46,448 nucleotides of DNA from Chloroflexota bacterium (GCA_018606645.1 JAGVRI010000023.1:1-46448), one strand, 5' to 3'; positions 15,572 through 25,527 are shown, counted from the first letter of the stretch. Made by a program: numbers and translations. Notes: generated from the sequence alone by a model not told the origin.

Positions 15572-15859
15572 ATGACAGAAATGAAATTCATCACCAACTA
15601 TCGCCTCACCGACCACGCACGTGAGGAGATGACCCGCCGTCAAATCACCGAGGAAGACGTGGCCAGGGTTCCGGCGGCCCCGGAGCAGACGGAAACGGTG
15701 CGTGAAGGCCGTCAAGTCTATCAGTCTCGGCTGGGCTTGGGCGAACCGCCAAGGCTGTATCTGCTTCGTGTATTTGTGGACATTGACCGTGTTCCTGCGG
15801 AGGTGGTGACCGTGTACAGGACCGGCAAGGTGGCCAAGTATTGGAGGGCAAGGGGATGA
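15572..15859 (+). CDS. DUF4258-type small protein
   Basis: 95 residues. YRLTDHAREEMTRRQITEEDVARV matches the start of DUF4258 (..TdHa..RM..R.Is..dV..v), and the end (VVTVYRTGKVAKYW) matches its terminal strand. Such proteins commonly pair with a DUF2283 gene, as here (ATGA overlap), in a toxin-antitoxin-like arrangement whose biochemistry is not settled. Confidence 0.8.
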   Translation: MTEMKFITNYRLTDHAREEMTRRQITEEDVARVPAAPEQTETVREGRQVYQSRLGLGEPPRLYLLRVFVDIDRVPAEVVTVYRTGKVAKYWRARG

Positions 15860-16062
15860 AAGTGATCTACGATCGCGAGACCGATACGCTCACGATTATC
15901 TTTGCCGAGGTGCCGGTGGCGGAAAGCGACGAGGATAAGCCGGGGGTGATCCTGGACTATGATGCTTCTGGCAATCTTGTATCCCTGGAGATTCTCGACG
16001 CTTCCCGTCGCGTTGCCTTGCCGAACCGGATTGAGTATCAAGTGACCCCCGTGTCGGGGTGA
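15856..16062 (+). CDS. DUF2283-type small protein
   Basis: 68 residues. MKVIYDRETDTLTIIFAEV, DEDKPGVILDYDASGNLVSLEILDASRR is a textbook DUF2283 sequence. It is translationally coupled to the DUF4258 gene. Probably the antitoxin-like partner. Confidence 0.88.
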   Translation: MKVIYDRETDTLTIIFAEVPVAESDEDKPGVILDYDASGNLVSLEILDASRRVALPNRIEYQVTPVSG

Positions 16063-16305
16063 GGAGTCGGCTAGCGGCGGGCCGTCATGTGGGCGGAAGG
16101 TCTGGAGCTGGAGAGCGGCGCCCAACCCGCGGCTGGTGCGACCGGTTTCTCCGAAAGCGCGAGAGTGGCGATAGGTCCCAACGGAAGGGATGCCGGCGAA
16201 TCGTGCGATTTGAAGGTCCATGGAGGTGCCCCCCTGACCTCCTGGCTGGGCGAGGGACCCGGGGCTGGCGCGCGTGGGTCGGGTGTCAGGGAGTCGGTCA
16301 AAACC

Positions 16306-16335
16306 TTGCGGCAATTCGATAAAATGTGATACAAT
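16306..16335 (+). promoter_or_regulatory. Possible promoter of the transporter/TGT island
   Basis: TTGCGG (16306-16311), 18-nt spacer, TACAAT (16330-16335), in an AT-rich patch where base composition begins to drop. It is the only plausible promoter I see between 16063 and the transporter gene. Confidence 0.35.
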
Positions 16336-16560
16336 ATTTGAGAGCGATATCGATTTGTCGGTGGTCATGAGCGCCACTGGCTCTCCGATCGAACGCGTGG
16401 TCGAGGTGAAGCAGGCCTGCCGGCCGCGGTTCGTGTCAATGGATATGCTGGTCAGGACGTCGGGGAAAGTGGCGGCCTGGCTTTGACGGAGTTTCTTCCT
16501 GCGCCTGGTCCTGGAGCAGGGGAGCGTGCTCGATGTGAGTGCTGAGGCGCTTGCAGGCCT
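16336..16560 (+). pseudogene. Remnant of a MNT-type nucleotidyltransferase (minimal nucleotidyltransferase toxin/antitoxin family)
   Basis: The frame reads FESDIDLSVVMSATGSPIER, then SMDMLVRTSGKVAAWL, a stop (TGA 16484-16486), then RSFFLRLVLEQGSVLD. This matches the C-terminal two thirds of an NTP-transferase-2 (MNT) domain (..SDIDLLVv...., .DvLV.Tp.ev..., ..FLr.iL.eG.vLy). The N-terminal GSRARG motif is missing, no start is present and the frame is interrupted, so the gene is dead. The stop is not at a family Cys position and no SECIS-like hairpin with a GU loop is evident. Confidence 0.55.
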
Positions 16561-16626
16561 CGGTATCTCTTGTGAGCTTATCGGGCGTGTATCACGTTCT
16601 GTGTTATCTATCAGGAGGACGAAGGT

Positions 16627-17334
16627 ATGGCACCAGGGCAAGAGGGCAACTCCTCACCCCCTGCGCAGTATTCCCAATGGTTTATCCTTGTTACTGCCAT
16701 TTTTATCACTTGCCTGATTACGGCCAACATCACGGCAGTCAAACTGGTCAGCGTGTTTGGGTTGATCGTACCAGCAGCCATTATCATTTTCCCTATCAGT
16801 TATATCTCTGGCGATGTACTGACGGAGGTTTATGGGTACTGCCGGGCACGCCGGGTGATCTGGCTCGGATTCTTGTGCAATCTCGTTGCTGTCGGAGCCA
16901 TCTGGATCGGGCAAGTGATGCCCGCTGCATCGTTTTGGGATGGGCAGAACGCTTATGAACGAATTCTAGGTTACACCCCGCGATTGTTAACTGCATCATT
17001 CCTGGCCTATCTGGTGGGCGAGTTCGCGAATTCTTTCGTGTTGGCCAAGATGAAGGTTGCCACCCATGGGCGGTGGCTTTGGACTCGCACTATTGGCTCA
17101 ACCTTGGTGGGGCAGGGCTTGGATTCGCTGGTATTCATCACCTTAGCTTTTGCGGGAACCATCACGCTGACCGCCTTGGCTTCAGCAATCGTGACTCAAT
17201 GGTTAATGAAATCGGCATATGAGGCAGTGGCGACGCCGCTGACATATGCGGTAGTGAACTTTCTGAAACGGCGTGAGGGGTTGGATGTGTATGACCATCA
17301 TACACGATTCAATCCCTTGCGGTTCACAGTTTGA
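16627..17334 (+). CDS. yhhQ: YhhQ-family queuosine precursor (preQ0/preQ1) transporter
   Basis: Integral membrane protein of about 235 residues and six or seven hydrophobic segments. Diagnostic stretches of the VUT/YhhQ family are ITANITAVKLVSVFG, FPISYISGDVLTEVYGYCRARRVIWLGF, LAYLVGEFANSFVLAKMK and TIGSTLVGQGLDSLVFI. YhhQ imports 7-deazaguanine precursors. AGGAGG is at 16611-16616. It lies 20 nt upstream of a tRNA-guanine-transglycosylase homologue, so the imported base is probably the substrate of that enzyme. No queuosine biosynthesis gene is present in the window. Confidence 0.9.
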   Translation: MAPGQEGNSSPPAQYSQWFILVTAIFITCLITANITAVKLVSVFGLIVPAAIIIFPISYISGDVLTEVYGYCRARRVIWLGFLCNLVAVGAIWIGQVMPAASFWDGQNAYERILGYTPRLLTASFLAYLVGEFANSFVLAKMKVATHGRWLWTRTIGSTLVGQGLDSLVFITLAFAGTITLTALASAIVTQWLMKSAYEAVATPLTYAVVNFLKRREGLDVYDHHTRFNPLRFTV

Positions 17335-17354
17335 TTTGAGACAGAAAAACAATC

Positions 17355-18515
17355 ATGGATCTCAGACCTGCTACTCTGTACCAACTGGAGAAGAAGGATA
17401 CTTCGGCTCGTGCTCGCATTGGCACGCTTAGAGTCGGGGATCGTGAAATATCAACACCGCTCTTGTGGTTAGGACATCGGGTAGGAGGTACCCCCAGACC
17501 TTGGCAAGCTTTTCGCCTACCAGGCGTGTTGATGAATGCGTGGGATATTCTTTCAGCGAGCATGGTATGTCAGAAAATTCGGGAATATGGCATAGACCAA
17601 TACTTGGGTCTAGACCAGTCTTGTCCCATTCTATTAGACTCCGGGGGGTACTTGTATCTGAAGAGGAACGACATAGAGGCGGACCCTTGCAAGGTTCTTA
17701 AACTGTACGAAGAATTGAACCCAACTATCGGTGCGGTATTGGATTACCCGCTGGACCCCTTCTTGGCAGAGCAAGCAAATGAGAAGCGCTGGCAGAAGAC
17801 ATTAGCGAACACTCGTTTCATGTTCGAGAAAAACGGCTATCTAACCCTAATGCCGATCATACATGCCCATTCTGCAGCCCAAGCCCAACGGGCGTGTGCT
17901 GACGTGCGTGAGATTGTGGGGGAACCGTCTGTTGTCGGTATTGGAAGTCTGGTGCCGCTGATGCGCACGCACCATGACGGACGTTTATTGGTAAGGGAAT
18001 CTCAGACCTCTCAGCATCATCAGAGCAGTCGACACGTGGCCCTAGAAGTAATCAAAGCGGTGCGAGTCGAGTTCCCAAAGAGTTTCTTGCACGTGTTTGG
18101 CGTAGGTGGAACCACGACCATGCACCTCATGTTTGCCTTAGGAGTCGATTCACTAGATTCCATCGGCTGGAGATTGAAAGCCGGGTATGGGGCTGTGCAG
18201 TTGCCCGGACTGGGTGACCGATTCACCGGCATTCGGTGCAGGAAGAATCGAACGTTACTCATGGATGACGAAGTAGCGAAAGCAGCTCTCCTCGAGTGTC
18301 AATGTCCTGTTTGTCTGGAACATGACTCTCTGGAGGGACGATTGACGGCGCTTGATAGATCTTTCGATAACCGCGCTTTGCATAACGCCTGGGTATTTGT
18401 TCAAGAGGCGAATGCATGTCAGGAGGCTATTAGAACAGACTCAATTGAGTCGTTTGTAGTTCAGCGGCTCCGGCATAGCCCATTAAGGAGTCTGTTGTCC
18501 GTTGTATTTGATTAG
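17355..18515 (+). CDS. DpdA-like tRNA-guanine transglycosylase homologue (candidate 7-deazaguanine DNA transglycosylase)
   Basis: 386 residues of the TGT superfamily, which exchanges guanine for a 7-deazaguanine. ILLDSGGY (residues 95-99) is the substrate-binding DSGGF/Y motif. GVDSLDSIGW (263-272) matches the segment carrying the catalytic Asp in DpdA and archaeal enzymes. A zinc site CxCxxC (Cys315, 317, 320) plus His343 (ALHN) is intact. The sequence is divergent from housekeeping bacterial Tgt, which has GVG.PEDLL and MFDCV.PTR. Together with the YhhQ transporter and DNA-processing genes this supports action on DNA; action on tRNA cannot be excluded. Base composition is clearly more AT-rich than the flanks. 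Confidence 0.82.
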   Translation: MDLRPATLYQLEKKDTSARARIGTLRVGDREISTPLLWLGHRVGGTPRPWQAFRLPGVLMNAWDILSASMVCQKIREYGIDQYLGLDQSCPILLDSGGYLYLKRNDIEADPCKVLKLYEELNPTIGAVLDYPLDPFLAEQANEKRWQKTLANTRFMFEKNGYLTLMPIIHAHSAAQAQRACADVREIVGEPSVVGIGSLVPLMRTHHDGRLLVRESQTSQHHQSSRHVALEVIKAVRVEFPKSFLHVFGVGGTTTMHLMFALGVDSLDSIGWRLKAGYGAVQLPGLGDRFTGIRCRKNRTLLMDDEVAKAALLECQCPVCLEHDSLEGRLTALDRSFDNRALHNAWVFVQEANACQEAIRTDSIESFVVQRLRHSPLRSLLSVVFD

Positions 18516-18555
18516 TCAGGACAGGTCGCTTGCTGGTTTGCCGTGAGAGGTCTGA

Positions 18556-19683
18556 ATGTCTCAGAGTATCTATGAAATTCTACGGCGCTACGAATTCAAC
18601 AGGACAGAACCGGAGACTCTTGTCGGGTTGGTAGAAGAGGCCTTGGAGAAGGGCCAGTCTGCTAGAGAAGAACAAGAACGGCTGAGGAAAGCTTCTGCTG
18701 ACCTTCTCACTCTGCTCCAAGAAGTGGGATTGATTTTAGATACGGATCTGAAAGGACTGGAAGACACTCTCATAAGGTGCGTTGCAGGAGTGGATGGAAG
18801 CCATCAACCGGTGGGCGGTGTGGGCGGGAAATGGTATGTCCCATTGAGTTGTGCTTTGGTGACCTTTGAGCAAGGAATCCAAGGGATCCCTGAGATTAAA
18901 GTTGAATCCCATATTGAGGTGATTCAGGAGGAAGAGTTTAGAAGCATAAGGACCTTAGCTTCAGAACGGATGCTCCGAGTGGAGACAAAAGCGATCAGGC
19001 GCTGGGCTATGAGAGGCAAGCCATCGGTGCTATTCATAGATGGTCCGATAGTTGATCCCCCACTGTGTAGAGACCCAGACTACATACGTGATCGCTGCTC
19101 CGCGATACAGGAGTGCTTGAAGCGTGACATCAAGGTCATCGGTTGTGCTAAACGTGTCAGAGACGTCCATTTCAAAAAATACCTAATGTCTCAAATAATC
19201 CAGAATGAAGCAAAGAAGACGAAACTGAATATGTTCCCCAGCGACCTCCAGCTCATTGCCTTCGTGTTCGCCCATCATTGGCGTCAGAGTGGAGGATCTG
19301 ATAAGGGAATCTATACTCGTCCTATTGATGTTAGCGGGGCGACCGAAGTATATAAGCTGTATCGCGAAAACGGGTTGCGGATATTCTCTACGTTCATCCA
19401 GAAGAGTTTAGGGCAATATATTCTGCGATTGGACGTACCGTTTCTAGACAGTGAGCTGCCAGACGAGAGCGAGTTGCTTGAGCAAGTTACGCAGGCGATC
19501 CGAGCGACATTCGCCTGGACTTATCCTGACCAGGACATACCACTGCCCATCTTCATTGCGGATGCCAAATGTGAAATAAGGAAGGGATGTGCGGAAGTTT
19601 TATATGAAGAAATCATGACTAGAACTCGGACTACAGAGCCCATTGACCAGATCGCAGCTCTTCAATTGGAGGCGCGATTATGA
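18556..19683 (+). CDS. NurA-domain nuclease
   Basis: 375 residues. CVAGVDGSHQPVGG (Asp80) is the first catalytic motif of NurA nucleases, which are 5'-3' exonuclease/endonucleases that partner HerA. SVLFIDGPIVDPP (Asp162) is the second, and VIGCAKRVRDVHFKKYL matches the conserved v.GvvK..r segment; IFIADAKCEIRKG near the end matches the C-terminal aH motif region. An N-terminal helical segment (20-70) may be coiled. It overlaps the HerA-like gene by ATGA, so the two products are probably made in fixed ratio. Confidence 0.82.
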   Translation: MSQSIYEILRRYEFNRTEPETLVGLVEEALEKGQSAREEQERLRKASADLLTLLQEVGLILDTDLKGLEDTLIRCVAGVDGSHQPVGGVGGKWYVPLSCALVTFEQGIQGIPEIKVESHIEVIQEEEFRSIRTLASERMLRVETKAIRRWAMRGKPSVLFIDGPIVDPPLCRDPDYIRDRCSAIQECLKRDIKVIGCAKRVRDVHFKKYLMSQIIQNEAKKTKLNMFPSDLQLIAFVFAHHWRQSGGSDKGIYTRPIDVSGATEVYKLYRENGLRIFSTFIQKSLGQYILRLDVPFLDSELPDESELLEQVTQAIRATFAWTYPDQDIPLPIFIADAKCEIRKGCAEVLYEEIMTRTRTTEPIDQIAALQLEARL

Positions 19684-21359
19684 AACAGCAGCAAGAAAAA
19701 GTCGGGATGATTCTGAGCCAATCTACTACCCGCGAAGCCGCGTGTCAGCTTCTTGAAGAAGCTGAACGTGGTGGCATTCGTGAAGGGATGTTGTTGGTCA
19801 TAGAGGCCAGTCCCAACAAGAGGCGGCTCCTCGCTAGAGTTTCTGAAATAGTGCCCTATAATGCTTTTTTCACTGAAGGAGACCCCTGGAGCGAGGCAAG
19901 GCGAAAAAACCTACCACTGCCTGAACAAGTAGCGAGACGCTACGAGATTTGCAGACTAGAGCTACTCGTAGAACTGCCTGGTACCAACGAGATCACGATA
20001 CCACCGCACCCAGGTGACTATGTCTGTCGCATAGATCCCAAGACAGCACGTGAGGAAATCTTTGGGGTACGTGAGGGCGAGAGTGGCATTATCTGGTTTG
20101 GCACGCAAGCCGGATACAGAGGAAGCCCTGTGCCTTTGGATGTAGAAGCGATACCGATGCACACGGCAATCTTTGGTGTGACGGGTAGTGGAAAATCCTT
20201 TGATACCGGAGCCTTAATTGAGAAGTTGGTCTCCATCCCAGTCGCAGCCAATCGTGCTGTATCTTTTCCTATGCTTGTTATTGATGCCCACGGTGATTAC
20301 TTGGAATACGCTAGATATCGTGCAAAGGGCAATGATTTAGGCGCTGTAGATACCGTAATCCGCTATGTCTTCCCCGATGCCTGGCGCCGGCTGCGAGCAA
20401 CCGGCCCGGTTGAAAAACTGGAGCCCATTGGAATAAACCTGGATGATTTAGAGCCGCGTGACTTAGCGGAGCTGGTTGTTCAATACTATGGTGGCGCTGG
20501 CTCAGAGTTGCAGATTCATGGCCTTGAACGCACTTTTGTAGAGATGCTCGATGCAGGCTGGACTCTCTCAGCTCTCCTTACATCAGGGTATGAGCAGTTG
20601 ACGACGCAGATCAAGAAAAAGGCCGCTAGCGAGATACACGACGCCGCCAAGAGCGCGATACTTAGAGCGCTTTCTAAGTTCAAAGAGGCTGAGGACAAGC
20701 ATCAACTCTTTTCGCAAAATTCACCTTTGCAGGACAAGAAGTGGGTTGACGAGCTTACCAGACAGGGGAATTTGGCGATTGTTGATTTCTCTGCGGAGGG
20801 AGCCCCTGGTGTTGAATTGCCGATGAAGCAGCTCGTGATGACCTATCTGGCTGCCGTGCTATTCGCTTCCTTTACGCGCTACAAGGTTCAAGGGGAAGAT
20901 CGCTATCTGCTGTTTGTAATCGAGGAAGCCCAGAACTTCTGCCCCGATCCTTCATATCCCGTTGGTGCCACCTTGGCCAAGACAAAATTGTCTGCTATCG
21001 CTACGCAAGGACGGAAGTTTGGCTTGGGCCTCTGTCTGATTTCTCAGAGACCGTCATTTGTGGATGGAATCGTACTGTCAATGTGCAACACCTTCTTTAT
21101 CCACAGGGTCTCACCCGAGGATGTCCCTTTTGTCAGAACTGTGACAGGAGGGCTACCGTCTGGGTTACTGGCCCGGCTCACGAAGCTTGGTAAAGGAGAG
21201 ATTATCATTACCGGTCAGATGTCCAAAGTTCCCTTCCCCTTAGTAGTGAGGGTTGAAAAAGAAGACCGTAAGATCCCTCATCCGACTGGAACCACCGAAG
21301 TGGTCAGGAACCTCGCTAGATTAAGGGAGGTGGAGTATGGAAACCACCAGGAAGTTTGA
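19680..21359 (+). CDS. HerA-like DNA translocase ATPase (DUF87)
   Basis: 559 residues. An N-terminal beta-barrel-like region (1-160) is followed by Walker A GVTGSGKS (166-173), then VIDAHGDYLEYA, Walker B YLLFVIEEAQNFCP, and an arginine-containing LISQRPS segment, in the order typical of HerA/FtsK-type hexameric translocases. HerA and NurA form a DNA-end resection complex in archaea. It overlaps NurA by 4 nt and the next gene by 23 nt, so the three are one translational unit. Confidence 0.9.
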   Translation: MKQQQEKVGMILSQSTTREAACQLLEEAERGGIREGMLLVIEASPNKRRLLARVSEIVPYNAFFTEGDPWSEARRKNLPLPEQVARRYEICRLELLVELPGTNEITIPPHPGDYVCRIDPKTAREEIFGVREGESGIIWFGTQAGYRGSPVPLDVEAIPMHTAIFGVTGSGKSFDTGALIEKLVSIPVAANRAVSFPMLVIDAHGDYLEYARYRAKGNDLGAVDTVIRYVFPDAWRRLRATGPVEKLEPIGINLDDLEPRDLAELVVQYYGGAGSELQIHGLERTFVEMLDAGWTLSALLTSGYEQLTTQIKKKAASEIHDAAKSAILRALSKFKEAEDKHQLFSQNSPLQDKKWVDELTRQGNLAIVDFSAEGAPGVELPMKQLVMTYLAAVLFASFTRYKVQGEDRYLLFVIEEAQNFCPDPSYPVGATLAKTKLSAIATQGRKFGLGLCLISQRPSFVDGIVLSMCNTFFIHRVSPEDVPFVRTVTGGLPSGLLARLTKLGKGEIIITGQMSKVPFPLVVRVEKEDRKIPHPTGTTEVVRNLARLREVEYGNHQEV

Positions 21360-24300
21360 AAGACTGCCACCTTTAGCCGGCGTTCATTTTGCCGGCTTCC
21401 AGGATGTTAAGATTGAGAGCCGCCAGTCGGTGGTCAGGCAGCTTCGCGACTTTATAAGGTACTGTCTCAAGGAGGCAACTGCACCTGCAGTTCAAGTAAT
21501 ACTTGGCGAGTGGGGCGAAGGCAAGACAGAGGCGTACCAGCGTTATATTCGACCAGAAATCAAGGTGCCAAACCATGCATATCTTGTCTCTGCCTCCACA
21601 GTGGCTAATAGCCTGCCCAAAGTCCAGGCTGAAAGCCCTCTTGCCAGCCTCAATTTCCTTGCGGCTGTCTTTTACGCCATTCAACACGAGGCAAAGACAG
21701 ATCTGGTTGCTCCCCCTGAGCGGTTCATAAACACAGAGCAATGGTTGGAGGCTACTTTTCGGGCCCACGCTAAAGGCAAAATATTGGTCTTCATTGATGA
21801 ATTCGAAGAGCTAATCCTGGATCCACCGGCTCTCAGGGCTATTCTCTCCGGCCTGAAGGAGTTAATCAACAAGCAGTACCGATTGGTTACGGAGGATGGC
21901 AAGTATCCGGGGATTATATCGTTCTTCCTCTCGTGCACGCCAGATGCCTATGCGCGTATGCAACGTGATCCGGAGATTGCAGAGGTATTTGGTTCCTGGG
22001 AACGAAGGACCAGCAAAATCCAACTCGTGGGGGTGACGAAGCGAGAGGGAGTCAAATTCCTGTGCGATCTCATGCGCTATGCTTACAATGATCAGCTCCC
22101 CGTACCCTTGCCAATAAGAGATCTGGGAGTATTCTATACTTTGCAGGTTATTGGCCGTGGCAACCTTGGGGCGTTGGTAACGCTCTTTGCCAAGGTCTTT
22201 AACAGCGCGACAATTGACGATCAGACTATGCACGTTATAGACGGCACTAAACTACTGAATTTTCTTGCGGGAGAGACGATCTCAGTGTACGGAGGAACCG
22301 CTAAGTGCATTGAGCATCATCTTCTTGAGAGCCTCACGGAGGGCCTTAGCGAACAGGAAGCCAGCCTGTTCAGTCTCTTGGTTGGCGAACTAAGGCCGTT
22401 TTCCATACCAGATCTAATGGAACGCCTGTCTATTCCTAGCGAAACCGACGTATCTGCTCTAATCACGCGCATCAATCAAAAGATGACTGGCAAGGCCAAT
22501 GTTGCGATAGCGTCATTTGCTCCACTTCGCGAGGGCCTCACTTTTCAGGATGTTCAGAAGGCACTCCAGGCAGAAACAAGGGAAAACGAGATACAGGTTG
22601 ATGGCTTTACCCAACGCCTGGATGAATTGGAAGATGATCTTACATTTCTTGAGCTCCACGAGGGACAGCTTGTTTCACAGATATTTTTCCCTTGGGACCA
22701 CCGAATGATCGGCGCCGCGTTTGAGGGCATAACGCCTGACTCTGCGCACCGGCTTGAGAAGCGCGTTGAAAAGATCGTTGATCCAAATAGGTTGCACTAT
22801 CGTTTATCGAGTGAGTTGGTCTTCCAATTCTTCCCCACGCCAATCTCAGTAGGCTTGGAGTTCATCAAGGATCGAAACCTCAGGCTGAAGATGTGGCGGG
22901 ATGTAACGGCGCGCTTTCCACAGCTCTTTCGCGATGACATGATTAGAGCCTTCCTCAGCCTCATCCAGTATGTTGAGACGTTTGACATCGAAGCAGATGA
23001 TCTGCGAGTTCTGAGGTACGGCTTCGCGGCAATTATGAAGGATTCTGCCCAGAACGCTACCATCAGGTGCTACTGCTACGCGCACTACGGAGACCTTGGA
23101 GCTGGGGCTGTTCGGCAAATCGAGGAGGGCTCGCGAGAGGCAGCTAATGCCCATCTTGTCTTACTGATTCACGTTGGTGAAGTGACTCAGGAGGGGCAGG
23201 AGGAGATACGCGCCAGGGAAATGGAAAACTATCTCTTACCGATCCCGCTGCACACCAACCTGGCAAAGCGTATCTTGGTTACCTTTCAATCAAAGACTTT
23301 GCATCCACAGAACGTAGACGATAGGTTATTCGTTGACTGCGTAACACGGCTGTTCAAATCTGAGATAGAGTTGAGCAGAAGGATCAAGGAATGGCTTGAA
23401 CGGGGAGTAGGAGCAGGAATCGTCCTCAGGGATCTTTATAAAGCCACCGCGAAAGGCGAGCGTGATTTGGCGGATTCCCTCAAGTTCTACATTAACAGGC
23501 TCGGCGACCCAGATACACCCGAGAACATTTTCCAAGCTAATCAGCGGCTCATGGGATTTGTACCATTTGGCAGACAAGTTGGTTTCATTCCTGATATCGA
23601 GAGTGCCGCCCGTTTAAGGAAATATACCGAAGACCTTGCAAAGAATGGCTTTGTTCGTTGCGACATTGATGGCATAGTGCATGTCACCCACACACCTCCA
23701 GAAAAGAGGTTACTTCGCATTCTAGAGAAAACCGAACCTGTAGCCAAGTCAGACGTGGGGAGTCATTTTATCAATTGTGCACAGGCGAGGAACATTCTGG
23801 AGGAGGTGTACTTGAATGTTCTCAAGCACAAAGGAATGATTGAGGAATCCAAAGGCCTGCTGTATCGGCTTGGGCGGGAGAAGGCCTTGCAACAAGCGCG
23901 AAGCGTGAGAACTAGATATTATGACTTGCTTGCGCCCCGCGAAGAGCAGGAAGAATGGCCAGCATTTGCGCACATCTTTGTAACCAAGCAGAGAGATTCT
24001 CGTTTCATTGCTATCCCTGAACTGAAAGCGTACCTAGATGAGCTTTATGAGGGTGTGCAAGAAGCTGCACAACAGGACCGGGAGGAGGTGGTTTTGCAGA
24101 GAACGGCTCTATTGACTCATCTCGCCGAGCACCTTCAAGATACATTGATGCCCAAAGTCAACAGCGCAATCTCTGAAGCTTTGCGTATTAGCGAGAACAT
24201 CTTGAACCGGATTGATTCGATTCTGGAAGATATCGAGGATGCCGTGAACCAGTACAACAGGTGGTTGAAACAGAATATTACTCCAGGAGACGTGAAAGAG

Positions 24301-25515
24301 GCCAGAGACTTAAGTGAAAGCAAAGATCGCATAAGGCTTATATGCACAACGCGTATCACTGCAACTGATCTCAGCCGAGCAGAGAAAGAGGACGACGCTT
24401 TCGCACATCAAGGTTGGACCAAGCAGGAACAGCTCTTCAACGTTGCCCTTAGACGCCTGCAAAAGTCTACTGAGTTACTTCAGCGCCAAGTCGAGAACAA
24501 CGAGAAAGTATTGCACAATGTGCGCCGAGCCTTAGAGGCCTTGGAAGGGGTGGGTGTAGATATACGTAGCCGGCTTCTGACACTCCAAGTGCCAGAGGAA
24601 TACAAATTGTCCAAAATCGTCCACACGCGGTTAAGTGAATTCCTGAGGACCATGTCGGCAGCCGACTCGGCACTTATTCCGGAGTCGACAGATGCAATGG
24701 CACCAGCTTTTACATTGAGCAAGATGCTTGAGGACTTACAGGAACTGCATCGACCGTTGGACGATCGGTACAGAAAGGCGGACAGGGCGACTACGGAATT
24801 AGAAGAATTGGTACAGACCGAGCGCAAATTCCACCAGGTAATCCGGAGTTGCTCAGCAGTCCTTGGGACATGGGCCCAAAAGGCCGACATTGAACCATTT
24901 CGAGCCGATGTCCAAGAGCTTGGTCGCAAGCTAGCGAAGATACGCGAAGCGTACGATAGCCAGAGTTCCAGGCTGGAGGGATCTGACGTTGAGGAAACGA
25001 TAGAATTCATGAAGATTCGTCAGTTGAGGGAGGCAACCGCACAACTGGTTAAGGACATAGAGGAAGTAACCGCAGAACTGGAGCGGATCTGGGAGAGGTA
25101 TGTCAAGGAGTGCGAGCATTTTGCCGACTCGATCTTTGAACTAGTCCGCCTCGCTAAGAGACAGAATGCTCACCTACACACAAAGGCGGTTGAGGCAAGA
25201 AGCAGGCAGTTGCTAGAGGCGATCCAAGATCAGGAGGGGCCGGGAAGGCCCATGAGTGACTATGAAGCTGAAAAGATCGAAATCCGCAAAGCGATACTAG
25301 ACCTCCTAAGAGACACGTTGGATGAGGCTGAGGGCAATGTTCTCATGGCTGTGATCGAGAGGCGGGATCAATCTAGAAGTGGATGGTTCAGCTTGACTCA
25401 AATCGTCCACGCGATCGCCGACGAGGCAGATATGTCTGGTTCCGAGCTGGAGGAGCTCATTCGTTCCCTTGTGCGCAAAGGTTATCTTGTCGAGGGCGTC
25501 GCAATTCCCGTATAG
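21337..25515 (+). CDS. Giant AAA ATPase with central helical region, coiled coil and C-terminal winged helix; function unknown
   Basis: 1,392 residues. N-terminal P-loop domain: Walker A GEWGEGKT (57-64) and Walker B ILVFIDEFEEL (Asp154-Glu155), followed by a sensor-like FFLSCTPDAYARM. The EWG.GK form of the P-loop is like that in BREX BrxC/PglY-type and other defence ATPases, which is only a resemblance. Residues about 400-900 are a mixed region with no family I recognise. Residues about 920-1,300 are highly charged helices with heptad character (for example LQRQVENNEKVLHNVRRALEAL-type stretches). The last 60 residues (WFSLTQIVHAIADEADMSGSELEELIRSLVRKGYL) look like a winged helix. It overlaps herA by 23 nt. 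Likely a large motor or scaffold that works with the NurA/HerA pair. Confidence 0.75.
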   Translation: METTRKFERLPPLAGVHFAGFQDVKIESRQSVVRQLRDFIRYCLKEATAPAVQVILGEWGEGKTEAYQRYIRPEIKVPNHAYLVSASTVANSLPKVQAESPLASLNFLAAVFYAIQHEAKTDLVAPPERFINTEQWLEATFRAHAKGKILVFIDEFEELILDPPALRAILSGLKELINKQYRLVTEDGKYPGIISFFLSCTPDAYARMQRDPEIAEVFGSWERRTSKIQLVGVTKREGVKFLCDLMRYAYNDQLPVPLPIRDLGVFYTLQVIGRGNLGALVTLFAKVFNSATIDDQTMHVIDGTKLLNFLAGETISVYGGTAKCIEHHLLESLTEGLSEQEASLFSLLVGELRPFSIPDLMERLSIPSETDVSALITRINQKMTGKANVAIASFAPLREGLTFQDVQKALQAETRENEIQVDGFTQRLDELEDDLTFLELHEGQLVSQIFFPWDHRMIGAAFEGITPDSAHRLEKRVEKIVDPNRLHYRLSSELVFQFFPTPISVGLEFIKDRNLRLKMWRDVTARFPQLFRDDMIRAFLSLIQYVETFDIEADDLRVLRYGFAAIMKDSAQNATIRCYCYAHYGDLGAGAVRQIEEGSREAANAHLVLLIHVGEVTQEGQEEIRAREMENYLLPIPLHTNLAKRILVTFQSKTLHPQNVDDRLFVDCVTRLFKSEIELSRRIKEWLERGVGAGIVLRDLYKATAKGERDLADSLKFYINRLGDPDTPENIFQANQRLMGFVPFGRQVGFIPDIESAARLRKYTEDLAKNGFVRCDIDGIVHVTHTPPEKRLLRILEKTEPVAKSDVGSHFINCAQARNILEEVYLNVLKHKGMIEESKGLLYRLGREKALQQARSVRTRYYDLLAPREEQEEWPAFAHIFVTKQRDSRFIAIPELKAYLDELYEGVQEAAQQDREEVVLQRTALLTHLAEHLQDTLMPKVNSAISEALRISENILNRIDSILEDIEDAVNQYNRWLKQNITPGDVKEARDLSESKDRIRLICTTRITATDLSRAEKEDDAFAHQGWTKQEQLFNVALRRLQKSTELLQRQVENNEKVLHNVRRALEALEGVGVDIRSRLLTLQVPEEYKLSKIVHTRLSEFLRTMSAADSALIPESTDAMAPAFTLSKMLEDLQELHRPLDDRYRKADRATTELEELVQTERKFHQVIRSCSAVLGTWAQKADIEPFRADVQELGRKLAKIREAYDSQSSRLEGSDVEETIEFMKIRQLREATAQLVKDIEEVTAELERIWERYVKECEHFADSIFELVRLAKRQNAHLHTKAVEARSRQLLEAIQDQEGPGRPMSDYEAEKIEIRKAILDLLRDTLDEAEGNVLMAVIERRDQSRSGWFSLTQIVHAIADEADMSGSELEELIRSLVRKGYLVEGVAIPV

Positions 25516-25527
25516 TGGGAGGGCATT

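Noticed and set aside
16484..16486. A fifth selenocysteine codon in the nucleotidyltransferase-like frame
   Set aside because: The position is not a family cysteine, the N-terminal catalytic motif is missing, and no GU-loop hairpin follows; it is a decayed gene.
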